Source: an uncultured Micrococcales bacterium
GTDB lineage: Bacteria > Actinomycetota > Actinomycetes > Actinomycetales > Microbacteriaceae
NCBI GenBank assembly: GCA_903853515.1
Contig: CAINTU010000125.1
Coordinates: 1-15,000 of the forward strand
Length of the DNA stretch: 15,000 bases
Direction of reading: 5' to 3'
Numbering within the stretch: position 1 is the first letter of the stretch; each line of letters opens with the position of its first letter. Under the pieces are notes generated by a model. It was not told where the DNA came from and made no database searches. It saw only the letters and a list, made by a program, of their open reading frames with translations. Of the stretch, positions 1 through 7,332 are shown piece after piece. The translations under genes were made by a program, and so were the position numbers.

Positions 1-1105
1 ACAGCATCAGCATCAGTCGGCTCAGCAACAACATCAACAGAAGTTGTGTAAGGGTCTAGAACAACCTGGTCACCATCAGACACATCAGTGCCATCAACCT
101 GGAACGTAGCCAAGCTAGTGTCGTCGTTTGCCGCGACAGTAAGAGTCGCTCTGTAGTCAGATGTTGTGACACCATCTGCAGCGGACACAATCACAACAAG
201 AGTGTTGTCGCCAACTTCAAGACCTGTGTCACCAAGTACTTCGTAAGTAGCATTTGCATCAACCGTTGTTGCCTCGACGTCGACAAAGTCGGTGCCGTAT
301 GGCAGATCAACTGTAGATCCGTCAATCACATCTTCGCCGTTCACCGTGAATGCGCTCAAGTTAGTGTTGTCGCTCAACGCGACATTCAAGATGACGTTGT
401 AGTCAGTCGAATTAACGCCATCTGCAGCCGTGACGATAACAGTGAGCGTGTTGTCGCCAGCTTGAAGATCTGTTGCACCAAGAATTTCGATGGTTGCAAA
501 TGCGTCTGTCGCAATTGCTGAAACATCAACTGAAGTTGTGTAAGGGTCGAGGCTGACCGTGTCGCCGTCAGCAACAACTGAGCCATTCACTTTGAACTCT
601 GAAAGTGTTGTGTCGTCATTCTGAAGAACATTCAAAGTAACTGTGTAAACCGAAGTTGTTGACTGGTCTTGACCGGTAACGGTCACGACAAGAGTGTTAG
701 CGCCAGTGACCAAATTGTCGTTGCCTGTGACTTGATAAACAGAACTTGAGCTCGTCGTGAGAACTTGAACATCTACTGAGGTCGTGTTGTAAGGCAAATC
801 AAGAGAAGAACCGTCGGTGACATCGGTGCCGTTAATAGTGAATGTGGATAACGAAGTGTCGACTAAAGCTGCGACAGTTAAAGTAATGCCATAATGCGAA
901 ACAGTTGTGGCGTCAGATGCTGTGACCGCGATGTCAACTGCATTCGAACCTGAGTGAAGATTGGTCGCCCCGCTGACACTAAATGTTGCGTTAGGGTCAG
1001 TAGTCTGCACCGCGACATCTGCGGTTTTAGTTTCGGCAGCAAGAGCAACGTTGTCACCTGGTGAAACCGTTGCGCCGTTCACCTGAAGTGACGACAGACT
1101 GGTGT
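1..1105 (-). repeat. Tandem 246-bp coding repeats (five beta-sandwich domains)
   Basis: The coding DNA repeats with a 246-bp (82-codon) period. At DNA level the closest match seen is between units two apart: 31-56 and 523-548 are identical over 26 positions except one, at an offset of 492 bp (two periods). At protein level repeats 3 and 5 share the LDPYTTSVDV form, while repeats 2 and 4 share DLPY followed by one residue and T. This alternation suggests growth by duplication of two-domain blocks. Confidence 0.8.
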
Positions 1106-1214
1106 CTGATGAAGTGTCGCTCGCAAACGATGCTTGATGCAACGGCAATACGAGTAGTAACGCAGACAGTGCAACAGCAATTGCACCAGAAAGGCGTGAT
1201 GACGTTCTTCTCAC
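1..1214 (-). CDS. Secreted cadherin-like beta-sandwich repeat protein (5' part; C-terminus outside window)
   Basis: A GTG start at 1214 is preceded by a good ribosome site (GGGAG at 1225-1221, six bases away). The open frame runs 404 codons to the left edge without a stop, so the gene is partial at its 3' end. Residues 1-31 form a signal peptide (MRR, a hydrophobic stretch around 11-26, likely cleavage after SFA). After that come domains with an exact 82-residue period, starting near residues 37, 119, 201, 283 and 365 (the last cut by the edge). Each has the pattern DTxLSxFxVNG, then DG and PY, then GDNTLxVxVTAADG, then DYxxxLxVA. This matches the cadherin-like beta-sandwich (Pfam 'Cadherin-like') family found in large extracellular bacterial proteins. 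An adhesin or surface-layer role is inferred; no enzyme motif is visible in this part. It is transcribed divergently from the dehydrogenase at 1406. Confidence 0.85.
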   Translation of the reverse strand, partial: MRRTSSRLSGAIAVALSALLLVLPLHQASFASDTSSDTSLSSLQVNGATVSPGDNVALAAETKTADVAVQTTDPNATFSVSGATNLHSGSNAVDIAVTASDATTVSHYGITLTVAALVDTSLSTFTINGTDVTDGSSLDLPYNTTSVDVQVLTTSSSSVYQVTGNDNLVTGANTLVVTVTGQDQSTTSVYTVTLNVLQNDDTTLSEFKVNGSVVADGDTVSLDPYTTSVDVSAIATDAFATIEILGATDLQAGDNTLTVIVTAADGVNSTDYNVILNVALSDNTNLSAFTVNGEDVIDGSTVDLPYGTDFVDVEATTVDANATYEVLGDTGLEVGDNTLVVIVSAADGVTTSDYRATLTVAANDDTSLATFQVDGTDVSDGDQVVLDPYTTSVDVVAEPTDADA

Positions 1215-1339
1215 AGGATGCTCCCTTAGGCTATCTAAGAAATCTAACCTGTTTTTAGGGCGATTTGTGAGAATAATCTGGGTTTTATACCAGTTGTATC
1301 GAAAACTTAACTTAAAGCGAAATCTTCGAAGCCTTCAGC

Positions 1340-1366
1340 CAAGGTCGAGTTTTGAACAAGACCTTG
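1340..1366. promoter_or_regulatory. Inverted repeat CAAGGTC-N13-GACCTTG upstream of ugd
   Basis: A perfect 7-bp inverted repeat (1340-1346 and 1360-1366) surrounds a 13-base spacer. Its centre lies about 53 bases upstream of the ugd start codon. Spacing and position would suit a dimeric regulator bound upstream of the putative ugd promoter. It could also be a short hairpin, and a 7-bp match may be chance. Confidence 0.3.
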
Positions 1367-1393
1367 CTCAAACGACAAGGCTAGGCGCGCAGT

Positions 1394-1399
1394 TAGACT
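1394..1399 (+). promoter_or_regulatory. Candidate -10 box for leaderless ugd start
   Basis: TAGACT fits the actinobacterial TANNNT -10 pattern and ends six bases before the GTG at 1406, so transcription would begin at or next to the start codon. This agrees with the absence of a purine-rich ribosome site in front of that GTG. No clear -35 box is seen. TANNNT is degenerate, so the call rests mainly on position. Confidence 0.4.
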
Positions 1400-1405
1400 T
1401 AGCGA

Positions 1406-2731
1406 GTGAGCTTAAAAATCTCTGTAATTGGCCTTGGCTACCTCGGCGCCACCCACGCTGTGGTAATGGCGCAACTTGGTCACGAGGTGATTGGGGTCGA
1501 GCCAAACGTTGAGCGTCTAGACTCATTGCGGGCCGGCAAACTGCCTTTTTATGAACCTGGATTGCAGGAATCCCTGACCGATGCCGTGGCCAGCGGTCGA
1601 TTAAGGTTCACAGATCGGCACAATGAGATCTCTGCGGCCGCCGATCTGCACTTTATCTGTGTAGGAACCCCTCAACTAACTGGTTCTCAAGCTGCTGATA
1701 CCAGACATCTATATTCAGCGATTTCCGACCTGGCCACTGTGATTCAGGATGGCGCGGTGGTGGCGGGCAAATCGACGGTGCCGGTGGGCACAGCAGCTGA
1801 TCTAAGGGCCGAATTGCTCAACAAATCTGGCAAAAAAGTCGAATTGGTTTGGAATCCCGAATTTTTGCGCGAGGGCCATGCGCTTCAAGATTCCCTGACG
1901 CCAGATCGCATTGTGGTAGGAATTTCGCCAGAAACTAAGGATTTAGGCCCTGAAATGGTGCTTAGGGCGGCATATTCAGCCCAAATTGCAGCCCAAATCC
2001 CATTTTTAGTGACTGACTTGGCCACCTCTGAGCTAGTTAAGGTCGCCGCAAACGCTTTTTTGGCCACAAAAATCAGTTTTATCAACGCTGTGGCCGAAAT
2101 GGCCGAGCTAACTGGCGCAGACGCAGGGCAGTTGGCCGAGGCAATCGGCTTCGATGAACGCATCGGCAGCAAGTTTCTGCGCAACGGTATTGGTTTCGGT
2201 GGTGGTTGCTTGCCAAAAGACATCCATGCGTTCGAAGCCAAAGCCAGTGAAATCGGCGCCAAAGGCATAGCTTCGCTGTTGCAGGCAGTCGATTCGATCA
2301 ATCTAGAGCGACGGGCGCGAGTTATTGACCTCGCCAAATTGGCTCTAGGCGAACTCACCGGCAAGCGAATCGTGGTCTTAGGCGCAGCATTCAAGGCCGA
2401 AACCGACGATATTCGTGAGTCGCCGGCCCTAGAGGTGGCTTTGGCGCTGAAATCTGCCGGCGCAACTGTTTTGGTGCATGATCCGATGGCCCTTGACGCC
2501 GTTCGATTGAAACACCCGGGCCTTGAAACCAAGGATGACCTGCTCGAAGCCCTAGCCGGCGCGGAATTAGCCATTTTGGCTACCGAATGGAGCCTTTATC
2601 GCAACCTTGACCCGGTGGCAGCCAGCTCGGTAGTTGCCGTCAAAAACCTAATTGATGGGCGCAATTATCTTGACGCCGAGAAGTGGCAGAGTGCCGGCTG
2701 GTCGGTCTTTGGCCTTGGTAGAGGCGCTTGA
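1406..2731 (+). CDS. ugd: UDP-glucose 6-dehydrogenase
   Basis: This 441-residue protein is of normal length for the UDP-glucose/GDP-mannose dehydrogenase family, which oxidises UDP-glucose to UDP-glucuronate with two NAD+. The N-terminal Rossmann domain opens with VIGLGYLG (residues 7-14) and ends its nucleotide fold with an acidic residue, E32. The central domain has STVPVGT (123-129), NPEFLREG (150-157), and SELVKVAANAFLATKISF, which holds the conserved Lys212 and Asn216. The catalytic cysteine is Cys268 in GFGGGCLPKD; most relatives have GGSCFPKD there, so G and L are mild variants. The C-terminal domain has the AFKAETDDIRESP segment and a second Rossmann fold. The start is GTG with no Shine-Dalgarno sequence. 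It heads the plus-strand polysaccharide block and overlaps the next gene by TTGA. The product probably supplies glucuronate for the glycan made by the genes that follow. Confidence 0.95.
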   Translation: MSLKISVIGLGYLGATHAVVMAQLGHEVIGVEPNVERLDSLRAGKLPFYEPGLQESLTDAVASGRLRFTDRHNEISAAADLHFICVGTPQLTGSQAADTRHLYSAISDLATVIQDGAVVAGKSTVPVGTAADLRAELLNKSGKKVELVWNPEFLREGHALQDSLTPDRIVVGISPETKDLGPEMVLRAAYSAQIAAQIPFLVTDLATSELVKVAANAFLATKISFINAVAEMAELTGADAGQLAEAIGFDERIGSKFLRNGIGFGGGCLPKDIHAFEAKASEIGAKGIASLLQAVDSINLERRARVIDLAKLALGELTGKRIVVLGAAFKAETDDIRESPALEVALALKSAGATVLVHDPMALDAVRLKHPGLETKDDLLEALAGAELAILATEWSLYRNLDPVAASSVVAVKNLIDGRNYLDAEKWQSAGWSVFGLGRGA

Positions 2732-3711
2732 AGCCGGCAGCACTTTCGGGCATCAGCTTTGTGATGCCTGTTTTGAACGAAGAAAAGTACCTCAAGGCCG
2801 CTGTCGAAAGCATCTTTAGCCAGTTTGACGCTCTAGATAACGGCGAGTTTGGTCAAATCGAGGTCATTCTTGCGCTTGGCCCATCGGTTGATAAAACTGA
2901 TGCAGTCGCCGCAGAACTTGCCTCTCGACTGCCCGTGAAAATCGTAGCCAATCCGACGGGCAAGACTGCAGCTGGCCTAAACCTGGCAATCGAGGCATCG
3001 CACTCAGACGTAATCGTAAGAGTCGATGCTCACAGCGAGCTTTCGCCTGAATATGCGGCCAAGGCATTTGAACTTTTGCAAACAACTGGCGCTGCCAATG
3101 TCGGCGGTGTTATGCGCGCTGAAGGCACGAATGCGTTTAGCAATGCTGTTGCTTTTGGCTACGGCAGTCGCTTTGGGCTTGGTGGTGGCACTTTTCACGT
3201 GGGTGGCACGGCCGGGCCAAGCGATTCTGTCTATCTAGGTGTCTTCAGGCGGTCTGTGTTGGGCGAAGTCGGGGGCTTTGACGAGCAGATAATCCGTGGT
3301 CAAGATTGGGAACTAAATCTGCGTATTCGTGAGGCAGGCCATGTGGTCTGGTTCGACCCGAGCCTTGTGGTTGGCTATCGGCCTCGATCGAGTTGGCGGG
3401 CGTTGGCGAAACAGTTTTTTGACACCGGTTTTTGGCGGGCCGCTATCACCCGCAAAAACTTTGCCCGCGCAAACCTAAGATATTTCGCCCCGCCAGTGAT
3501 GGTTGTGGGCACACTTGGTGGATTAGTGGCCAGCATTGCAACGGGTTCGTTAATTGGTGTGATTCCGTCTGCCTTTTACCTAGGATTCGTGGCCCTCGCC
3601 GCGGTCAGCGCGAAAAATCTTGATCTGCGCAGCCGGCTGAATCTCTTGGTTGTCTTGCCGACAATGCATTTCGCCTGGGGCATCGGCTTTATTGTCGGCA
3701 TGTTTGGCTAA
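2728..3711 (+). CDS. Family 2 glycosyltransferase, ExoA-like, membrane-anchored
   Basis: 327 residues. The GT-A domain starts with the beta strand ISFVMPVLNEE (9-19), followed by a DxH metal-binding motif, D100-A-H102, in VRVDAHSE. A glycine-rich segment (151-163, GGGTFHVGGTAGP) and GQDWELNLRI (191-200, catalytic Asp/Glu region) follow. KQFFDTGFWR (228-237) sits where processive family 2 enzymes have QxxRW. Two or three membrane segments fill about 255-326. This arrangement resembles the succinoglycan glycosyltransferase ExoA. It would transfer a sugar from a nucleotide donor to a lipid-linked glycan at the inner face of the membrane. The start is TTG overlapping the ugd stop (TTGA), which points to translational coupling; a later GTG at 2761 would delete the first beta strand and is therefore unlikely. 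Donor and acceptor cannot be told from sequence. Confidence 0.85.
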   Translation: MKPAALSGISFVMPVLNEEKYLKAAVESIFSQFDALDNGEFGQIEVILALGPSVDKTDAVAAELASRLPVKIVANPTGKTAAGLNLAIEASHSDVIVRVDAHSELSPEYAAKAFELLQTTGAANVGGVMRAEGTNAFSNAVAFGYGSRFGLGGGTFHVGGTAGPSDSVYLGVFRRSVLGEVGGFDEQIIRGQDWELNLRIREAGHVVWFDPSLVVGYRPRSSWRALAKQFFDTGFWRAAITRKNFARANLRYFAPPVMVVGTLGGLVASIATGSLIGVIPSAFYLGFVALAAVSAKNLDLRSRLNLLVVLPTMHFAWGIGFIVGMFG

Positions 3712-3763
3712 GGGTCGCCCTAAACTTAAACGAGCGCGAGGCGCCTATGCGCGAAAGGCAAAA

Positions 3764-4657
3764 ATGTCGAAATTCAAAGTGACCAAGGCAGTGATTCCTG
3801 TTGCCGGTATGGGAACTCGGTTCTTGCCCGCCACAAAGGCTATGCCCAAAGAAATGCTGCCGCTAATTGACAAGCCGGTTATTCAATATGTTGTTGAAGA
3901 GGCCGTTGCAGCTGGGCTCGACGACGTTTTGATGATTACGGGTCGCAACAAGAACGCACTTGAAAACCATTTTGACCGCGCCACCGAGCTAGAGCACACT
4001 TTGACCGCAAAAGGCGATCACGGCAAGCTCGACAAAGTTCAAGAGTCAACTGACCTGGCCAACGTGCATTATGTTCGCCAAGGTGATCCACTAGGTTTGG
4101 GTCACGCAGTGTTGCGAGCAAAGGCTCACGTCGCCGAACACAGTTTTGCTGTTTTGCTCGGTGATGACGTGATTGATTCACGCGATGTTTTGCTTGCCAA
4201 AATGCTCGAGGTGCACGAGTCGACTGGTTCGAATGTGATTGCCCTGATGGAAGTCGACCCAGATCAGATTCACCTTTATGGTTGCGCTTCGGTGGTGCCG
4301 ACAGATGACCCAGATGTGGTGACAATCAGCCATCTTGTTGAGAAGCCTAAAAACGAGGATGCGCCATCGAACCTGGCCGTGATTGGTCGCTATGTTTTGC
4401 GTCAAGAAATGTTTGGCGTTTTGGAACAAACCGCGCCTGGTCGCGGCGGTGAAATTCAATTGACCGATGCATTGCAAACCGCGGCTGCCGACCCGTCGAT
4501 TGCAGGCGGTGTCGTCGGTGTGATCTTTAAGGGTCGCCGCTATGACACTGGCGACAAACTTGACTTTATTAAGGCGACGCTGCGCATCGGTGTCGACCGC
4601 AGCGACATCGGCGAAGACCTGCGTGCCTGGCTGCACGATTTTGCCAAAGAAATTTAA
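3764..4657 (+). CDS. galU: UTP-glucose-1-phosphate uridylyltransferase
   Basis: 297 residues, typical for GalU, which makes UDP-glucose from UTP and glucose-1-phosphate and so supplies the Ugd substrate. The nucleotide-binding signature is GMGTRFLPATKAMPKEMLP (15-33). LGDD (132-135) carries the metal-binding aspartates. VEKP (192-195), GRGGEIQLTDAL (226-237) and FKGRRYDTGDKLDFIKA (255-271) are all standard GalU blocks. The frame is open further upstream to 3650, but that part overlaps the previous gene. The ATG at 3764 has a GAAAGG site about seven bases before it and starts the conserved protein with MSKFKVTKAVIPVAG, so I chose it. It lies 52 bases after the ExoA-like gene and 24 bases before the next gene. 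Confidence 0.96.
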   Translation: MSKFKVTKAVIPVAGMGTRFLPATKAMPKEMLPLIDKPVIQYVVEEAVAAGLDDVLMITGRNKNALENHFDRATELEHTLTAKGDHGKLDKVQESTDLANVHYVRQGDPLGLGHAVLRAKAHVAEHSFAVLLGDDVIDSRDVLLAKMLEVHESTGSNVIALMEVDPDQIHLYGCASVVPTDDPDVVTISHLVEKPKNEDAPSNLAVIGRYVLRQEMFGVLEQTAPGRGGEIQLTDALQTAAADPSIAGGVVGVIFKGRRYDTGDKLDFIKATLRIGVDRSDIGEDLRAWLHDFAKEI

Positions 4658-4681
4658 ACTCAACCAATCGAGAAAGCAAAA

Positions 4682-6427
4682 ATGACTTCACAGAAAATTG
4701 TGGTCTGTTCGTTTTATACGGCCGATGACTATTACCGAGAACATGGCGAGCGTTTGCGCGCGAACCTTGAGCGCTTGGGTGTCGAGCTTGAAGTGCGTGA
4801 AATCGAGAAGAAGCCGGGCGAAGACTGGGCTGCAATCTGTCGCAAAAAAGTACCGTTCTTAGCAGAAATGTGCCTCAAGTACCCTGAGCACAAAGTCTTT
4901 TGGATGGACGTCGACTGCATTCTGCTAGACCTTCCTGATTACATCGCCAACTCAACGGCCGACATCATCGGTTTTCAACGTGGCTATGGCAGCCCGACTT
5001 CGATTGGCTATGAAAAGCGCACTCGCTTTTGGGAACCATCGATCTGGGGCGTCAACTCAACCCCTCAGGCCCGCAAGATGATTGCCGATGCGGCAGCGAT
5101 TGAGTTGACCTATGAGGGCGCGGCGACCGATGACTACTTTATGGAAGAAGCCTGGCGCGCCAACTGCGACGTGCTGACTTTTCAGTTTGTGCCATCAAAC
5201 GCTGTGGTCGGCAAGGGAATCCCTGTAGCTAACGCGCGGCCAGCGTTTTTCAAATTTGGTTCGAGCGGTAACGTCGACGAATTCAAAGGCAAAGTAGTTC
5301 AGCACACCACCAGTGTCAAAGGATTGCGCAAGCGTGTATTGCGCTTCGCGAAAAATCTCGAGAAGCGAATGCCGGCGAACACCTCGCGAAGATTGCGACT
5401 GATCGCAGACAGCTTTGGCATCACAAACATTTTGGTTTCGAACCGAATGAACCCGGCAGAACTCGCCCGCCGCACTGGGCTAAAAGAAATTTTGCGCACC
5501 AGCCAATCTGGCGAAGCAGTCAAATATCACAAACTGGTGGCCGAGTTTAATAAGTCGTACTTGGCTACCCAACTCGAGACCGACACCATCACCTCGAGCA
5601 GAGCGTTTTTGCACTACAGCGCAAGGCCACAAAAGAAAAAGCCAGTGCAATTGGCTTGGTGGACTCAGCCGAATCCTGGCAATTTTGGTGACTGGCTAAG
5701 CCCATTGATTGTCGGCAATTACACCGACCGCAGATTGATTCTGCAGCCGCCGGTAAAGATTGCGGTCAAAGACCACATGATGGGTCTCGGCTCAATCGGT
5801 CGCTTCATCAAAGCAACTTCGGTTGTAGTTGGCACCGGAATTTCGAGCGATGACCTGCAGCTATCAAAGAGCGCAAAGTATGTTTCTGTGCGCGGCCCAA
5901 TCACGGCTCGCGTTGTGGCTGCCTCGGGTGGCCCGACGGTGACAAGTTTTGGTGACCCTGGCGTTTTGATGTCGCGCGTGATGCCGGTTGATCGAGGTGC
6001 AACAAATGGTCGCGTCGCTCTGGTTCGCCATTTCACCCACCGCGCGATTCCATTAGTGCTCAGAAACGACATGGATGAGCTTGAGGTGCTAATGAGTCAC
6101 CCCGACGACATTCGTGATCTCGTTGTTGCGTTAAACCAATACGACCATGTGGTCACCTCTGCCATGCACGTGTTTATCAGTTGCCAGTCTTATGGCGTGC
6201 CCTGTGCTCTAGTAACCTTTGAGGGTTTTGAAGACGCGGTGCACGGCAATGGCATCAAATACACCGACTATGCCGAAGGTGCCGGGCTTGACCCGGTTAG
6301 CCCAGTGAGCATTGGTCTCGACCTAAACAAAGTAGACATCGACAAGATTGTGCGCCACGACAAGGTGAGCGAAGCTAAAAAAGACGAAGTTGAAAAGGCA
6401 ATCCGTGATGGTTTGCTGCTGCTATAG
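4682..6427 (+). CDS. Fusion of GT-A-like glycosyltransferase and polysaccharide pyruvyltransferase
   Basis: 581 residues in what look like two enzyme domains. The N-terminal half (about 1-210) reads as a GT-A-like glycosyltransferase: beta-strand start KIVVCSFYTADDYY, a DxD motif WMDVDC (D76, D78), and TDDYFMEEAW (149-158) with acidic residues that could be catalytic. A basic, helix-rich linker occupies about 211-310. The C-terminal half (about 322-545) has the landmarks of polysaccharide pyruvyltransferases: NFGDWLSP (334-341), GLGSIGRF, VVGTGISS (382-389), VRGPITAR (403-410), FGDPGVL (423-429) and SAMHVFISCQSYGVPCA (493-509). Such enzymes move pyruvate from phosphoenolpyruvate onto a sugar, giving an acidic ketal. 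The single chain suggests that sugar addition and pyruvylation are coupled. GAGAAAG lies just upstream of the ATG. The pyruvyltransferase call is firmer than the glycosyltransferase call. Confidence 0.8.
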   Translation: MTSQKIVVCSFYTADDYYREHGERLRANLERLGVELEVREIEKKPGEDWAAICRKKVPFLAEMCLKYPEHKVFWMDVDCILLDLPDYIANSTADIIGFQRGYGSPTSIGYEKRTRFWEPSIWGVNSTPQARKMIADAAAIELTYEGAATDDYFMEEAWRANCDVLTFQFVPSNAVVGKGIPVANARPAFFKFGSSGNVDEFKGKVVQHTTSVKGLRKRVLRFAKNLEKRMPANTSRRLRLIADSFGITNILVSNRMNPAELARRTGLKEILRTSQSGEAVKYHKLVAEFNKSYLATQLETDTITSSRAFLHYSARPQKKKPVQLAWWTQPNPGNFGDWLSPLIVGNYTDRRLILQPPVKIAVKDHMMGLGSIGRFIKATSVVVGTGISSDDLQLSKSAKYVSVRGPITARVVAASGGPTVTSFGDPGVLMSRVMPVDRGATNGRVALVRHFTHRAIPLVLRNDMDELEVLMSHPDDIRDLVVALNQYDHVVTSAMHVFISCQSYGVPCALVTFEGFEDAVHGNGIKYTDYAEGAGLDPVSPVSIGLDLNKVDIDKIVRHDKVSEAKKDEVEKAIRDGLLLL

Positions 6428-6529
6428 AACTGAATCGGCAGTGCCTGTTTTAGTCGCTCAAATTTCGTAGGCTTAACCTCGCGAGTGCAAAGATTTCAAG
6501 CGCAAAACGTTAGAAGAATCGAGCAATAG
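6428..6529. other. Intergenic region before the ABC-like membrane gene
   Basis: About 100 bases without a convincing gene. A TAGGCT box at 6468-6473 could serve as a -10 element for the genes from 6530 onward; no good -35 partner is visible. The gap is the longest inside the plus-strand block, so an internal promoter here would be reasonable. Confidence 0.25.
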
Positions 6530-6613
6530 ATGTTTTCAATTCTCAAGGGATTGCCGAATCTGTTCGGGCAGATTTTCAGAAGGGCCAACTTCGAGTTAAA
6601 GCAATCATCTTGA
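6530..6613 (+). other. Short 27-codon frame, probable missing N-terminus of the next gene (-1 frameshift) or coupled leader
   Basis: An ATG at 6530 opens a frame of 27 codons ending at TGA 6611-6613. Its product begins MFSILKGLPNLFGQIFRR and continues ANFELK, which looks like the amphipathic, basic N-terminal helix that precedes the first membrane helix of ABC exporters. The following 240-codon frame lies in the -1 frame and starts in the middle of a membrane helix. Moving back one base near GTTAAAG (6595-6601) would join FELK to AIILIVVASL and give a single protein of about 267 residues. Explanations are a programmed frameshift, a one-base mutation or sequencing error, or a true short coupled frame overlapping the TTG start by TTGA. 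Confidence 0.45.
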
Positions 6614-7332
6614 TTGTTGTCGCTTCATTGATTCCGTTGTCACAGCTTTTTGTTATCAAAGTTTTTTCTACGATGATTATGCACAAAAAGGCCGGCCTTT
6701 CGGTGTGGCACATTGTTGGTCAATTTGCTCTTTTTTTTGGGCTCTATGGCAGCACACATTTGATCACCTATTGGCAAAAGACATACCGTGTCAAAGTTTT
6801 CGATGGTGCCTTCAAAATAATGGACACCAAAAATAAGTTGAAAGAAACTTGGCAGTGGGCCTTGGCCTTTGAATTGACCAATCTGTTTCACATGATCATC
6901 ACCGCCGTTATTTTGATTGTGTATTTCTCTTTTGTCGACTGGCGCTTCGGCATATTGAACTTCTTGGTTATTTTGGCTTCACTCGAACTAATAGCCTGGC
7001 TCTATAGAAAGCACTTGAAAGACCAACACAAGTTTGTTGACGCTAGAAACAAGAAACAGCATGTCGAGAATTCGATTCGAGTTGGCTCGCGTATTCGTTC
7101 TGGCGAAGCTGGCACCTTGCTTTCGAGTGCCGGTCTTGTAGTTTTGCTCGCTGCCCTTTTGCTCTTGAGCTATACCAACGTGCTTGACGCGAGCGGTGCT
7201 GTCGTGTTGTTTCTTGGTCTTCGCATGCAGAACAGCAACCTAAGCGGCATTAGCGGCGGTCTGATGCGTCTTGCTCGCGCAATGGCATATTCTGGGCAAA
7301 AGTATGAAGACGAAGACGAGGATGAAGACTAG
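6610..7332 (+). CDS. ABC-exporter-like membrane protein without ATPase domain (5' end uncertain)
   Basis: 240 residues from a TTG start at 6610. Hydrophobic segments at about 1-22, 31-55, 88-110, 113-132, 169-189 and 194-206 give about six membrane helices, with a basic cytoplasmic loop (133-165) containing IRVGSRIRSGEAG. The order, loop and the closing SGISGGLMRLARAM resemble the transmembrane half of a type I ABC exporter. No Walker A, signature or Walker B motif follows and the protein ends in an acidic tail, KYEDEDEDED, so it could not hydrolyse ATP by itself. An ATPase partner is not in the window. The TTG start has no ribosome site and lies inside the first helix, which suggests that the true N-terminus is encoded from 6530 in another frame. 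A role in glycan or lipid-linked sugar export is inferred from the neighbours. The 3' end overlaps the next gene. Confidence 0.6.
   Translation: MIVVASLIPLSQLFVIKVFSTMIMHKKAGLSVWHIVGQFALFFGLYGSTHLITYWQKTYRVKVFDGAFKIMDTKNKLKETWQWALAFELTNLFHMIITAVILIVYFSFVDWRFGILNFLVILASLELIAWLYRKHLKDQHKFVDARNKKQHVENSIRVGSRIRSGEAGTLLSSAGLVVLLAALLLLSYTNVLDASGAVVLFLGLRMQNSNLSGISGGLMRLARAMAYSGQKYEDEDEDED

Larger units (their letters stand above)
1215..1405. promoter_or_regulatory. Divergent intergenic region between repeat protein and ugd
   Basis: These 191 bases separate two divergent genes and must hold both promoters. For the leftward gene, a TAGATT box on the minus strand (1246-1241) would start a transcript near 1234, about 20 bases before the GTG; I saw no convincing -35 box. 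For the rightward gene see the separate entries for the TAGACT box and the inverted repeat. The part around 1260-1330 is AT-rich and contains no open frame that I would call a gene. Confidence 0.4.

Noticed and set aside
1..1105. Regular repeats considered as a CRISPR array or non-coding satellite
   Set aside because: The 246-bp period keeps one open frame and encodes a known domain type; there are no short identical repeats with unique spacers.
1885..2574. Long open frame of 229 codons on the minus strand inside ugd
   Set aside because: It lies wholly opposite a well-conserved gene, has low-complexity Ser/Ala/Arg-rich content and no recognisable motif; it is a shadow of the codon bias of ugd.
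3650..3763. Upstream extension of the galU frame from an earlier start
   Set aside because: It overlaps the previous gene, and the extra 38 residues are Cys/Arg/Lys-rich and unlike GalU; the ATG at 3764 has a ribosome site and the conserved N-terminus.
4178..4663. Open frame of 161 codons on the minus strand inside galU
   Set aside because: The opposite strand encodes unmistakable GalU motifs; the antisense product shows no family features.
6437..6451. GGCA-G-TGCC followed by TGTTTT as a terminator after the fusion gene
   Set aside because: The stem is only four base pairs around a single base, which cannot form a real hairpin loop.
6485..6529. A 14-codon GTG frame ending immediately before ATG 6530, as a leader peptide
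   Set aside because: It has no ribosome site or informative content, and a frame this short is expected by chance.
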